In this document: positions 8,268 to 16,446 of the stretch, piece by piece
Numbering within the stretch: position 1 is the first letter of the stretch
How the letters are laid out: each line of letters begins with the position of its first letter
Origin: Tibeticola sediminis
Lineage (GTDB): Bacteria > Pseudomonadota > Gammaproteobacteria > Burkholderiales > Burkholderiaceae_C
DNA: 64,000 bases
Direction of reading: 5' to 3'
NCBI RefSeq assembly: GCF_003843835.1
Contig: NZ_RKQL01000006.1
Coordinates: 62,001 to 126,000 of the forward strand
The notes under the pieces: model-generated
Told to the model about the DNA's origin: nothing
Database searches by the model: none
The model's input: only the letters and a program-made list of their open reading frames with translations
Made by a program: the position numbers and the translations under genes

Positions 8268-9316
8268 CTAGCCCTCGGGCCACGCATGCAGCAGGCCCAG
8301 GCCGAGCGAGCAACGGCGGCCCACTGGTCTTCGACGCTTGCCGCACCGGCGTGGTGCTGCGTGCCGTGCTGGCCGTCGAGGCGTGGACGGCGGTGATGGT
8401 GATGTTCGAGTCGCGCGACCTCATGGGCTGGCTCTGGCGCTTCTCGATGGCCACGGGGGCGGTCTTGCCCGCGACGCTGGCTTGGTTGATCGTGGCCTGC
8501 ATGCTCAAGCGACCTTTGGCGCGGTTGACATTACCAGGGCAGTACCTGGCGGGCGCGGCTTTGGGCGCGCTCATGGGCCTCTACGGATGCGGCTTGCTCG
8601 CCTTGGCTGGGTTTGCAACGTCCGTGCCGTGGTTGGCCAGTGCGCTCGCTGGCGCGATGATGGCCGCGCAGCTCGTCGCCGCGCTGGTTTGGCGCGCGCG
8701 GGCTCGTTCGCCCGCGGACGTGCAGGCGCGGTTGGTTGAACTACAGGCACGCATCCGGCCGCACTTTCTGTTCAACACGCTCAACACCGCCATCGCGCTC
8801 GTGCGCGACGAGCCGGCGCGGGCCGAGGCCGTGCTCGAAGACCTGGCCGAGTTGTTCCGGCTGGGCTTGCAGTCGCCCGAGGGCGCGGTTCCGCTGGCGC
8901 GCGAGCTGGAACTGGCGCGCCGCTACCTCGAAATCGAGCAGGTGCGCTTTGGGCGTCGCTTGCAGATTCGCTGGTCGCTCGACCCTGCGGCCGAAGGCGC
9001 GGCGCTGCCGCCGCTGCTGCTGCAGCCCTTGATCGAAAACGCGGTGCGGCATGGGGTCGAGCCCAGCCCCACGGGCGCCGAGATCGAGTTGCGCACCGAG
9101 CGCCGGGGTGGGCGGGTCGTCATCACCCTCGTCAACAGCTTGCCGGGGGGCGCGGGCGCAGCGGGCAACGGCATCGCGCTCGAAAACGTGCGCTCGCGCT
9201 TGGCGCTGCTGCATGATGTCGAGGTGGGCTTCGATGCGGGCCTGGTCGACGGGCGCTACCGCGTGCGCATCGAAATCCCAGCAGAGCCCATGGCCACGGG
9301 AGGCCCCCATGGCTGA
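8192..9316 (+). CDS. Sensor histidine kinase, LytS/AlgZ-like
   Basis: This is a membrane sensor kinase of the HisKA_7TM/LytS-like (His_kinase family) type. Four hydrophobic segments occupy roughly the first 135 residues. The phospho-acceptor motif [10 protein letters not shown] follows, then an N-box [14 protein letters not shown] and a short G-box ([13 protein letters not shown]). It overlaps the response regulator by eight bases, so the two are co-translated. The start is uncertain. The conserved [14 protein letters not shown] segment needs a start upstream of 8330, and the only in-frame ATGs (7982, 8157, 8192) lie within or beyond a palindromic repeat; a GTG at 8351 would cut the conserved segment. 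The stimulus is unknown. Confidence 0.85.
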   Translation: MARICNDADRPQPGCAAREGLVQRCPSPRATHAAGPGRASNGGPLVFDACRTGVVLRAVLAVEAWTAVMVMFESRDLMGWLWRFSMATGAVLPATLAWLIVACMLKRPLARLTLPGQYLAGAALGALMGLYGCGLLALAGFATSVPWLASALAGAMMAAQLVAALVWRARARSPADVQARLVELQARIRPHFLFNTLNTAIALVRDEPARAEAVLEDLAELFRLGLQSPEGAVPLARELELARRYLEIEQVRFGRRLQIRWSLDPAAEGAALPPLLLQPLIENAVRHGVEPSPTGAEIELRTERRGGRVVITLVNSLPGGAGAAGNGIALENVRSRLALLHDVEVGFDAGLVDGRYRVRIEIPAEPMATGGPHG

Positions 9317-10109
9317 AGGCATCGAGGCAGCATCGGCACCGTTGCAGGTTTTGCTGGTGGACGACGAGGACTTGGCCCGCGCGCGGCTGCGCCGGCTGGT
9401 GGAGGCTTGCCCCGACCCGGCGGCCCAAGTCGCCGCCGAAGCCGCAGACGGGGCTACCGCAGCCGCTTTACTCGCGCAGCGGCGTTTTGACTGCGTGCTG
9501 CTCGACATCCACATGCCCGGAACCGACGGACTCGCGCTCGCGCGCCAGTGGCGCGAGGCGGGCAGTGCGCCCGCCGTGATTTTCGTCACCGCCTACAGTG
9601 AACATGCGCTCGATGCCTTCGACGTCGAAGCGCTCGACTACCTCACCAAGCCCGTTCGCGCGGAGCGGCTGTCGATGGCGCTGCGCAAGGTGCGATCGCG
9701 CCAGCCTGCGCCCCCTCAGTCGTCCGAGCGGCGCGCGCCGGCGCCCGCAGCGCAAGCCTTGCTGGTGCACGAGCGGGGCCGGGTCGAGCGTGTGCCGATC
9801 CACGAAGTCCTTTACGTCAAGGCCGAACTCAAATATTTGACCTTGCGCACCGCGCAGCGCAGCTACATCGCGGAGGGCAGCCTCAGCGAGCTCGAACAAC
9901 ACCACGGCGACTACTTCCTGCGGGTGCACCGAAACGCTTTGGTGGCTCGCCATGCCTTGCGTGCGCTCGAGCGCGCGCCTGACGCCGAATGGGACGAGCT
10001 CTGGTGGGTGCGGCTCGACGGCCTGGAGGAGCGCCTGCAGGTCTCGCGTCGACAACTCGGCGGCGTCCGCGAGGCCCTCGAAGCGGTCGCAAAAGTGCAA
10101 AAACAATAG
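9309..10109 (+). CDS. LytTR-type response regulator, AlgR-like
   Basis: This 266-residue protein has an N-terminal receiver domain (about residues 12-130; acidic pair in LLVDDEDLAR, phospho-aspartate in LLDIHMPGTDG, switch lysine in YLTKPV) and a C-terminal LytTR DNA-binding domain (about 150-260, with FLRVHRNALV). It is the partner of the overlapping histidine kinase; the pair resembles AlgZ/AlgR or LytS/LytR, which govern surface and biofilm traits in relatives. The TAG stop lies inside an AT-rich AAACAATAGC stretch, unlike the GC-rich surroundings. Target genes cannot be deduced from this window. Confidence 0.93.
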   Translation: MAEGIEAASAPLQVLLVDDEDLARARLRRLVEACPDPAAQVAAEAADGATAAALLAQRRFDCVLLDIHMPGTDGLALARQWREAGSAPAVIFVTAYSEHALDAFDVEALDYLTKPVRAERLSMALRKVRSRQPAPPQSSERRAPAPAAQALLVHERGRVERVPIHEVLYVKAELKYLTLRTAQRSYIAEGSLSELEQHHGDYFLRVHRNALVARHALRALERAPDAEWDELWWVRLDGLEERLQVSRRQLGGVREALEAVAKVQKQ

Positions 10110-10171
10110 CTAAAGAGCACCGTTTCGCGCTGGGATCCGGGCAATTTCTCTCGAAAATGCTGCGGTTCAGT

Positions 10172-11150
10172 TCAGTCGACCCGAGCCCCCGTCATGCGCA
10201 CGATGCGCTCGTATTTCGCGCGTTCGGCTTGCATGAAGGCCCCAAAGGCTTGCGGCGTGCTCGGCACCGGCTCGGCCATCAGGCGTGCAAAGCGCTGGCG
10301 CACCTGCGCGTCGTTGAGCGCAGCGACGAAGGCGGTGTTGAGCTGCGCGATGCGCTCGGGCGGGGTGCCCGCGGGGGCGACCAGCCCCCACCAGGTATCG
10401 ATCGCAAAGCCTGGCAGGGTCTCGGCCAGAGCGGGAACGTCGGGCAGCAGGGGGGCTGCGCTGCGCCGTCGTGACCGCCAGTGCCCGGATCTTGCCTGCG
10501 CTCAGGTTGGGCGCGGCGGTGGCGAGGTTGTCGAAGTTGAAGTCGACCTGGCCCGACAGCAACGCCAGTTGCGCCGGCGCACCGCCGTTGTAGGGGATGT
10601 GGACCACGAAAATCTTGGCCTCGCGCTTGAACCATTCCCCGGCCAGGTGCCCGGCGCTGCCGTTGCCGCCGCTGCCGTAGTTCAGCTCGCCCGGGCGGGA
10701 GCGGGCATAGGCGACCAGGTCGCTGACGCTGCGGATGCGCAGCCGCTCGGCCGTCGCCGCATTCATGACCAGCACATTGGGCACGCGCACCATTTGCGTG
10801 ATGGGGGCGAAGTCGCGCGCGGCGTCGAAGGGCATTTTCGCGAACAGCCAAGGGTTGATGGCATGGGTCGCCACCGCCGCAATCCCGATGGTGTAGCCGT
10901 CGGGCGCTGCTTTGGCCACCGCATCGGCGCCGATGTTGCCACCCGCGCCGGGCCGGTTTTCGATGACCACCGGCCCGAGTGAGCCTTTGACCTGCTCGGC
11001 CAGCACCCGCGCCGTGGTGTCGATCGGCCCACCGGGCGCATAGGGAACGATGAGGCGCAGGGGTTTGCCGCTGTCGGCCGCGGACCAGGGCAGGACGCTC
11101 AATCCGAGGGACGCGCAGGCGGCTTTCTGGAGCAGGCATCGACGTTTCAT
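10172..11150 (-). pseudogene. Tripartite tricarboxylate transporter binding protein (TctC/Bug family), frameshifted
   Basis: The N-terminal 235 codons encode a Bug/TctC periplasmic solute-binding protein: a signal peptide, then LIVPYAPGGPIDTTARVLAE and IENRPGAGGNIGAD. Within a run of six cytosines (six G on the + strand, 10450-10455) the frame slips. With five, the frame would go on as LLPDVPALAETLPGFAIDTW and close with a normal C-terminus (YERIVRMTGARVD) at 10172. As written, the first frame runs on nonsensically to 10167. It is therefore one gene with a one-base insertion: a true pseudogene, a slippage site or a sequencing error. Bug proteins are numerous in Burkholderiales and bind small carboxylates. 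No TctA or TctB genes are adjacent. Confidence 0.85.
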
Positions 11151-11227
11151 ACCGAGATTCTCACCCCGACGCGCTGGCGGCGCATCGCAACAATCCCTTA
11201 CCCGGCTTTACGTTCTTGGGGTCATCG

Positions 11228-11249
11228 GCAACGCCTCGGTTGGCGTTGC
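11228..11249. other. Perfect 8-bp inverted repeat in intergenic gap
   Basis: GCAACGCC at 11228-11235 pairs with GGCGTTGC at 11242-11249 across a six-base TCGGTT loop. It lies between the divergent TctC-like pseudogene and the small secreted-protein gene at 11326. It could be an operator or an mRNA hairpin. There is no T-run, so a terminator is unlikely. The 175 bp gap has no other recognisable signal apart from a GGAAGGA ribosome site before 11326. Confidence 0.4.
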
Positions 11250-11325
11250 TGGGGTGTGGTCGGACAGGCGCTTGGTCGCCGTCGATTCACGATCCAACAC
11301 TCTGATTTATTGGAAGGAGCCCACG

Positions 11326-11649
11326 ATGAACCAACTTCTGCGGACGCTGTTCTTGACCGCCACCTTCGCAGCAGCCGGCAGCACCATTGCGCAACCGGCG
11401 ACGCCTCGGGTGGACCAGCGTGAAGCCCATCAGCAACAGCGCATGGCCCAAGGCGTGGCTTCGGGCCAGCTGACGCCGCGCGAAACGCAGCGCCTCGAGG
11501 CGGAGCAAGCCCGCATCGAGCGGACGGAAACCCGCGCCAAGGCCGACGGCGTGGTCACCCCGGCAGAGCGCCGTCACCTCGCCCACGAGCAAAACCGCGC
11601 CAGCCGCCACATCGCCAAGCAAAAGCACGACCGCCAACGTCGGCACTGA
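11326..11649 (+). CDS. Small secreted basic helical protein of unknown function
   Basis: This 107-residue product has a clear signal peptide (about residues 1-22, ending near STIAQPA). The rest is highly charged, with Gln-, Arg- and Glu-rich helices and a repeated cadence (QQQRMAQGVASGQLTPRE, then RIERTETRAKADGVVTPAE). It looks like two copies of a roughly 30-residue helix-turn-helix unit ending in L/VTPxE. Such proteins are common and unnamed in Burkholderiales and Xanthomonadales. A good GGAAGGA site supports the ATG. A periplasmic role is inferred from the signal peptide. The 3' end abuts the truncated gene on the other strand. Confidence 0.75.
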   Translation: MNQLLRTLFLTATFAAAGSTIAQPATPRVDQREAHQQQRMAQGVASGQLTPRETQRLEAEQARIERTETRAKADGVVTPAERRHLAHEQNRASRHIAKQKHDRQRRH

Positions 11650-12013
11650 TAGAGTCCAGCAGCACGCCCAGGCTCAGGCCGGTTTCGCTCTGCAGCGGCA
11701 CCCACTTCACGGAGAGGCCGCGCACTTGGGCGGTGTCTGCGGGGTGGTTTGTCCGATCGCGCTCGGAGGCGGCCGATAGGCCCAGTTCCACCTTGGGCAG
11801 GGGCGCAAAGCCAAAGGCCAGCTCCTCGCTGCGGGCCAGCGCATCCCAGGTGTGGCGAGCCTCGATCTTGAAGCCACCGGCGTCCAACGTCCCGGCGTCG
11901 TCGGTGAGCATGGGGCTCTCGGCGTGGCTGGCGAGGGCCCAACTGACACCCAGCACGGCTGCAGCCGCGTGCCGCCACGGGCGGGCCCGATGGTGGATGC
12001 GCGCGGCAGCCAT
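11555..12013 (-). pseudogene. Outer-membrane-like protein, 3'-truncated
   Basis: The frame starts four bases after the flavoprotein gene and encodes a signal peptide followed by a segment (MLTDDAGTLDAGGFKIEARHT) that looks like the start of a beta-barrel or transporter-type outer-membrane protein of about 250 residues. Recognisable sequence ends around residue 120, near position 11655. Beyond that the frame only reads the reverse complement of the small secreted-protein gene and stops at 11555. The gene has therefore probably lost its 3' half in a deletion that brought the small gene next to it. Whether the remnant is expressed is unknown. Confidence 0.5.
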
Positions 12014-12016
12014 GAC

Positions 12017-13075
12017 TTACGCAGCCGCCTTGTCCGCCTCGGTGGTGAAGGCGTCGGCGAAGAATTCCTGTTCGGGCAGACCCGCGGCCAGGTAGTCGCG
12101 GCGGGCCGACTCGATGACGATGGGCGCGCCGCAGGCATAGACCTGGTGGCCGCTGAGGTCCGGCGTGTCTTCGAGCACGGCACGGTGCACGAAGCCGGTG
12201 CGCCCCGTCCAGGCGTCTTCGGGCTGCGCGTCCGACACCACCGGCACGTAACGCAGCCAAGGCGTGGTCGGCAGTTGCGCGCGCACCCAGGCGTCCAGGT
12301 ACAGGTCGGCCGGGCGACGGCCGCCCCAATATAGGGTTGCGGGACGGGTGTTGCCGATGAATTGCAGATGTTCGATCAATGCTTTGATTGGGGCGAAGCC
12401 CGTGCCCGATGCGAGCAGCACCATGGGCCGGTCAGATTCCTCGCGCAGGTAAAAGCTGCCCTGCGGTCCTTCGACGCGCAGAATTTCGCGCTCTTTCATC
12501 GCGCCGAACACATGGTCGGTGAACTTGCCCCCGGGCATGTGCCGGATGTGAAACTCGGCGACCGGCACGGGCGTGCTCGACCCTTCGAGGGTGCGCATCA
12601 GCGTGTGGGGTGCGTTGGCCATGCTGTAACTGCGACGCGTGCCGTCGCGCAGCAGGATGTCGAGGTACTGGCCCGCGAGGTAGGTGAAGGCATCGCCCGC
12701 CGGCAGCTGCAGTTCGAGGCGCATGACGTCGCTGGCGAGCCGCTCGAGCCGGACGACGCGCGCGGGCATTTTCTTGATCGGGGGAAGTCCTTCGGCCGTG
12801 ACCTGCCGGGACTCGATCACGACGTCGCTTTGCGCAACCGCGCAGCAGGTCAACACATAGCCCTGTGCCTCCTCCGCGGCGGACAAGGCCTTCTCTTGAT
12901 GCGGGCCGTGCACCACGCGCCCGTCGAGCAGCTTGCATTTGCAAGAGCCACAGGCCCCGTCCTTGCAACCATAGGGAAGGCCCACGCCGTGGTGCAGCGC
13001 GGCCGAGAGGATGGTTTCGGCCTCGCGCGCCTCGAACGAGCGCCCGCTGGGCTCAACGGTGATGGTGTAAGGCAT
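12017..13075 (-). CDS. CDP-6-deoxy-delta-3,4-glucoseen reductase-like ferredoxin/FNR flavoprotein
   Basis: This 352-residue electron-transfer protein has an N-terminal plant-type [2Fe-2S] domain (cysteines in GCKDGACGSCKC and VLTCCAVA, within residues 1-90), then an FAD-binding domain (RSYSMANAP) and an NAD(P)H-binding domain (LLASGTGFAPIKALIEH). The architecture matches the AscD/E3-type reductases annotated under this name, and also reductase components of oxygenases. No oxygenase or deoxysugar genes are nearby, so the electron acceptor is unknown; the traditional name should be read as a family label. It is followed four bases later by the truncated outer-membrane-like gene. Confidence 0.9.
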   Translation of the reverse strand: MPYTITVEPSGRSFEAREAETILSAALHHGVGLPYGCKDGACGSCKCKLLDGRVVHGPHQEKALSAAEEAQGYVLTCCAVAQSDVVIESRQVTAEGLPPIKKMPARVVRLERLASDVMRLELQLPAGDAFTYLAGQYLDILLRDGTRRSYSMANAPHTLMRTLEGSSTPVPVAEFHIRHMPGGKFTDHVFGAMKEREILRVEGPQGSFYLREESDRPMVLLASGTGFAPIKALIEHLQFIGNTRPATLYWGGRRPADLYLDAWVRAQLPTTPWLRYVPVVSDAQPEDAWTGRTGFVHRAVLEDTPDLSGHQVYACGAPIVIESARRDYLAAGLPEQEFFADAFTTEADKAAA

Positions 13076-13224
13076 GTTTGGGTATCCTTCGAGTGCAACG
13101 CTGGGCAGCCCCAGCGCGGGTCGATTCCGTGCTGGGCTCGGACATCGAGCATTCAGGGGCCGACCGCCTCTGCGGTTCTGCGGGGCTTGCCGCGTTGTTT
13201 AGCCAGTGATTGGGGAACCGAATT

Positions 13225-14154
13225 TTGCCTTCAAACCAAAGTCCTCTCGGCGCACTGCCTGCGCGCTTTCGCCGCGAGCGCGTCCTCATCGTCGGTTGCG
13301 GGGACGTGGGCTTGCGCGTCGCCGCACGCCTCAAGCCGCGCGTGCGTCGTTATGCATTGACCTCGTCGCCCGAGCGGGTGCCGCAACTGCGTTCCGCTGG
13401 CATCACCCCACTGCTTGGCAACCTCGATCGACCCGAGACGCTCGCTCGGCTCGCCGGCATCGCCACGCGCGTCGTTCATCTGGCACCGCCACCGAGCGAC
13501 GCGGGCCAGCAATGGTGGCGCGATCGACGCACTGCGGCGCTGACCCAAGCCCTGCGTCGCCGCAGCCGGCCACGATCACTCGTCTATGGATCGACCTCGG
13601 GCGTGTATGGAGACTGTCGGGGCGCGTGGGTCGCGGAAACCCGCCCTGTGGCGCCTCAGACCCCGCGTGCGCAAAGGCGGGTGGACGCCGAGCGGATGCT
13701 CCGGTTTTTCGGGCGCGGCGGCACGCGCGTGACGATCCTGCGGATCCCCGGCATTTACGCGCCCGATCGGCCTGGTGGTACGCCGCGGGAGCGACTGCTG
13801 CGGGGCACCCCCGTCCTTGCCGCGGAGGATGACGTCTACACCAACCATATCCACGCCGACGATCTGGCGCGCGCCTGCCTGCTCGCGCTTTGGCGGGGGT
13901 CTGCGCAGCGCGTGCTCCACGTCAGCGACGACAGCAGCTTGCGCATGGGCGATTACATGGACCTCGCCGCGGACCTCTATGGACTGCCCCGGCCGCCGCG
14001 CGTGCGGCGCTCCGAGGCGGAGCGGACGCTGCCGATTTCGCTGCTGAGCTTCATGGGAGAAAGCCGTCGGCTCGTCAATACGCGCCTCAAGCGCGAACTT
14101 CGGCTGCGCCTGCAGTACCCGACACCGACCGTCGGCTTGCTCTCTAAAAAATAG
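13225..14154 (+). CDS. NAD(P)-binding epimerase/SDR-like protein
   Basis: This protein of about 309 residues has the fold of the extended SDR/NAD-dependent epimerase family (YeeZ/ActC-like). It has a Rossmann motif GCGDVGLRVAARL near the N-terminus, a YGSTSGVYGDC segment in the active-site region, and HIHADDLARACLLAL. The TTG at 13225 is preferred because GGGGAA lies seven bases upstream; a TTG five codons earlier lacks this. The stop is a TAG in an AT-rich CTAAAAAATAGC stretch, the same context as the response-regulator stop. It diverges from the flavoprotein gene and converges on a DUF2853 gene. The substrate is unknown. Confidence 0.85.
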   Translation: MPSNQSPLGALPARFRRERVLIVGCGDVGLRVAARLKPRVRRYALTSSPERVPQLRSAGITPLLGNLDRPETLARLAGIATRVVHLAPPPSDAGQQWWRDRRTAALTQALRRRSRPRSLVYGSTSGVYGDCRGAWVAETRPVAPQTPRAQRRVDAERMLRFFGRGGTRVTILRIPGIYAPDRPGGTPRERLLRGTPVLAAEDDVYTNHIHADDLARACLLALWRGSAQRVLHVSDDSSLRMGDYMDLAADLYGLPRPPRVRRSEAERTLPISLLSFMGESRRLVNTRLKRELRLRLQYPTPTVGLLSKK

Positions 14155-14160
14155 CGAAGA

Positions 14161-14179
14161 GCCGGCTATTGACGCCGGC
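14161..14179. terminator. Hairpin between convergent genes
   Basis: GCCGGC at 14161-14166 and GCCGGC at 14174-14179 (self-complementary arms) surround a TATTGAC loop, just after the epimerase-like stop and before the convergent DUF2853 stop. The position suggests a transcription end, but no T-run follows, so the call is weak. Confidence 0.3.
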
Positions 14180-14207
14180 CTCCAGCGTAAAAAGCACGGA
14201 AATTGGC

Positions 14208-14519
14208 TCAGGCAAGCTTGTCGAGCGTGCCGGTGGCTTCGGCCAGCAGGTAATAAAAGGTCACGCGGCTCTTGCGGTTGACGCCCTTGAGTTTTTCCAG
14301 GACTTTTGCAATCCCCGCTTCGGCAGCCTCCGGCGACAGCCCCAGTTTCTTGGCCGCAAAGCCGTCGCGGACGGTCGCGAGCTCCTTGGGGTCGGAACCA
14401 GAAACCAAGGATGAATCCGGATTGCGCAGCGCAATACCGCAGTACTTCACGATGGCGTTGACTGCCGCTTCGCTGGCATTGGGGGCGTATTTGCGGACGT
14501 CGGCGAGATAGTCGCTCAT
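14208..14519 (-). CDS. DUF2853 family protein
   Basis: This 103-residue cytoplasmic, helical protein has the typical start MSDYLADVRKYAPNASEAAV and the length of the DUF2853 family. It has no signal peptide and no known catalytic motif. AGGAGA lies about nine bases before the ATG. It stands alone, convergent with the epimerase-like gene. The function is not known for the family, though structures from relatives show a compact helical bundle. Confidence 0.85.
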   Translation of the reverse strand: MSDYLADVRKYAPNASEAAVNAIVKYCGIALRNPDSSLVSGSDPKELATVRDGFAAKKLGLSPEAAEAGIAKVLEKLKGVNRKSRVTFYYLLAEATGTLDKLA

Positions 14520-14872
14520 GGTTCAGTCTCCTGTTTCGACAAAAAGGCCCGGCCGCGAGCCGCGTGGATCGTCAGCGGTACAGCCGGAGTGGCTTGCCGG
14601 CGCCGCTGAGCGCCAGCAGTGCCGATCATCACACGGGCGCGGGGCGGCTTGGGCCGCAGACGGGCTTGGGGCCAGGGCACGCGCCCATCCGTGTGGAATA
14701 TTTGGCATCGGTGCTGGCTGGGTGTCACATGAGGGTGCTGCTTTTGTGTTGACTTTCCGCGCGCGGCTGCTGGGTGCATAAACGCTTTCGTCTGTATCAA
14801 TGCGAAACGTTGTTGCCGCGGACTTCTTGCATAGGCTTGCGGTCGGGACAACTCAAACGCAGGGAGAAACTC
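14520..14872. other. 353 bp gap without a recognised gene
   Basis: This divergent gap between DUF2853 and the spherulin-4-like gene must hold both promoters. TTGACT at 14749-14754 with CATAAA at 14777-14782 could be a loose promoter for the rightward gene, but the spacing is poor. AGGGAG precedes the ATG at 14873. I see no repeat, hairpin with T-run, or RNA gene. Confidence 0.4.
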
Positions 14873-15679
14873 ATGACCATTTCGAATCGCTCCTCGTGGA
14901 TCGCTCGGCGTCGGTTTCTGGCGTTGGGAGCGTCTGCCATCATGGGCGGCGCTGCACGCGCGCAGACGTCTTTGGGACCGCTGGGCTTGCTGGTGCCGGC
15001 CTACATCAACCCGAGCGTCGACATGAGCTCCTGGAACGTGTTGGCGACGACGGCGACCCGTGTGCCTTTGCTGGCGATCATGAATCCGTCGAGCGGGCCA
15101 GGGCGCCGACTCGATGCCTATTACCTCGCAGCCGCGCAGGCCGTCGCGCAATCCGGCGGGCGGGTGCTGGGTTATGTCTACACCTCGTATGGAAAGCGGT
15201 CGCTCTCCGCCGTGCAAGCCGACGTGGATCGGTATTTTTCTTGGTACCCGGTGGCGGGCATCTTCTTCGACGAAATGGCCTCGACCGCCACGTCGCGCAA
15301 CCTGAAATATTACGGCACGCTGGCCACGTACGTCCGAAGCAAGGGCCTGGGTGCCATGATCGTCGCGAATCCGGGCGTCGCCTTCGATCAGGCGTTTGCC
15401 GAGAATCGGACCGCAGACGTCTTTATCGACGCCGAAGACCCCGCGGATACGGTTCTTTCGAGCGGTCAAGCGAGTTGGACGCAAAACTATTCCCCGGGGA
15501 TGTTTGCCGAACTGGCCTACGCCGCGGGCGATGATGCGGCAGTCGTGCGGTCCTTGGCTCAGCGCCGCATCGCTTGGGTCTACTCGACCCGGCTTCCCGC
15601 AGCCGACCCTTGGGCCGCGCTGCCGGATGACTTCGCGGCCGAAGTCGATGCGCTTATCGGCATCAACGCCACCCGCTGA
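14873..15679 (+). CDS. Tat-exported spherulation-specific family 4 protein (glycoside-hydrolase-like barrel)
   Basis: This 268-residue protein has a twin-arginine signal (RRRFLALGASAIMGGAARA), so it should be exported folded. The mature part (LLVPAYINPSVDMSSWNVLA, GYVYTSYGKRSL, VAGIFFDEMAS) matches the spherulin-4 family, which shares a TIM-barrel fold with endo-alpha-1,4-polygalactosaminidases; FFDE carries the acid expected at the barrel rim. Such proteins may act on galactosamine-rich matrix polysaccharide. The ATG at 14873 is chosen because AGGGAG precedes it and the signal peptide starts there. It is a single-gene unit, and the enzymatic role is inferred. Confidence 0.8.
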   Translation: MTISNRSSWIARRRFLALGASAIMGGAARAQTSLGPLGLLVPAYINPSVDMSSWNVLATTATRVPLLAIMNPSSGPGRRLDAYYLAAAQAVAQSGGRVLGYVYTSYGKRSLSAVQADVDRYFSWYPVAGIFFDEMASTATSRNLKYYGTLATYVRSKGLGAMIVANPGVAFDQAFAENRTADVFIDAEDPADTVLSSGQASWTQNYSPGMFAELAYAAGDDAAVVRSLAQRRIAWVYSTRLPAADPWAALPDDFAAEVDALIGINATR

Positions 15680-15726
15680 GTCGCTGCGCACCAAGGCAGC
15701 CGGTTCCCCTAATCGCAGCCCGCCGT

Positions 15727-16281
15727 TCAGCGAGGCATGGGAACCGGTGAGGCTGCTGCCGGGGTGGGGCCCAAGGCTGCGGGCTCGATCGGGATGATCT
15801 GCACCCGCACCCAGGCACCCGGGTCTTGCGCCATGTGCGTGATGTATTGTTTGCCCGCGTATTCCCACGTGACCTGGTAGCCGATGACCCGGCTTTCGAC
15901 CACGTTCTGCGTCGTGCACTGCTGGGCCGCTTGAGCTTGGGCACGGTTCGAGCTTTCGATCTGGTTGCCGACGATCGCGCCGCCGACGATTCCGGCACCG
16001 GTGGCGAGGTCGCGCCCTGAGCCGCCGCCGATGGCATTGCCGATCACCCCGCCGGCTATGGCTCCGATCACGGCACCGACACCCGTGCTCGTTGGGCTTG
16101 GCGGGGTGGCTGGCGGGGCGCAGACCTGCCGCTGCACCGTGACCGGCTGCACGATCGGGGTCGACGACACCACCCGCGCCCATTCGTCGGCCTGCGCCGC
16201 CCAGGGCATGGCGGCAAGCACCGCCGCTCCGCAGAGCAGCAGCGGCAGCGAGGGACGGCGAGTGACCGCTTTCTTGTTCAT
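15727..16281 (-). CDS. Glycine-zipper 2TM-domain protein, probable envelope protein
   Basis: This 184-residue protein has a signal peptide (residues 1-31, cleavage near AQADEWARV) and a glycine-zipper region around residues 66-105 (GVGAVIGAIAGGVIGNAIGG, then GAGIVGGAIVGNQIE), the Rick_17kDa/SlyB-like fold that associates with the outer membrane. A cysteine pair and a conserved RVIGYQVTWEYAGK segment follow, then a proline-rich tail. A strong GGAGG site precedes the ATG. It converges with the spherulin-4-like gene. The function is structural or unknown. Confidence 0.85.
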   Translation of the reverse strand: MNKKAVTRRPSLPLLLCGAAVLAAMPWAAQADEWARVVSSTPIVQPVTVQRQVCAPPATPPSPTSTGVGAVIGAIAGGVIGNAIGGGSGRDLATGAGIVGGAIVGNQIESSNRAQAQAAQQCTTQNVVESRVIGYQVTWEYAGKQYITHMAQDPGAWVRVQIIPIEPAALGPTPAAASPVPMPR

Positions 16282-16446
16282 CAGGACCTCCGAGGCCGGA
16301 ACGTGTGGAAAAGTGCTTGAGCAGCGCGTTTCTAGATGGGTACTGCTCCTCCGATCGTCAAGAGCGCATTAACATGAGCCCCCCGTGATCACTCAAACCG
16401 GCCGGTACGACTGCAGCAGCGGCCTTTGCACCTCGGCGGTTGACCC

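Noticed and set aside
14516-16183. Long open frame (about 555 codons) on the reverse strand
   Set aside because: It is antisense to the spherulin-4-like gene, runs through the DUF2853 gap and shares no family features. It is a GC-driven shadow.
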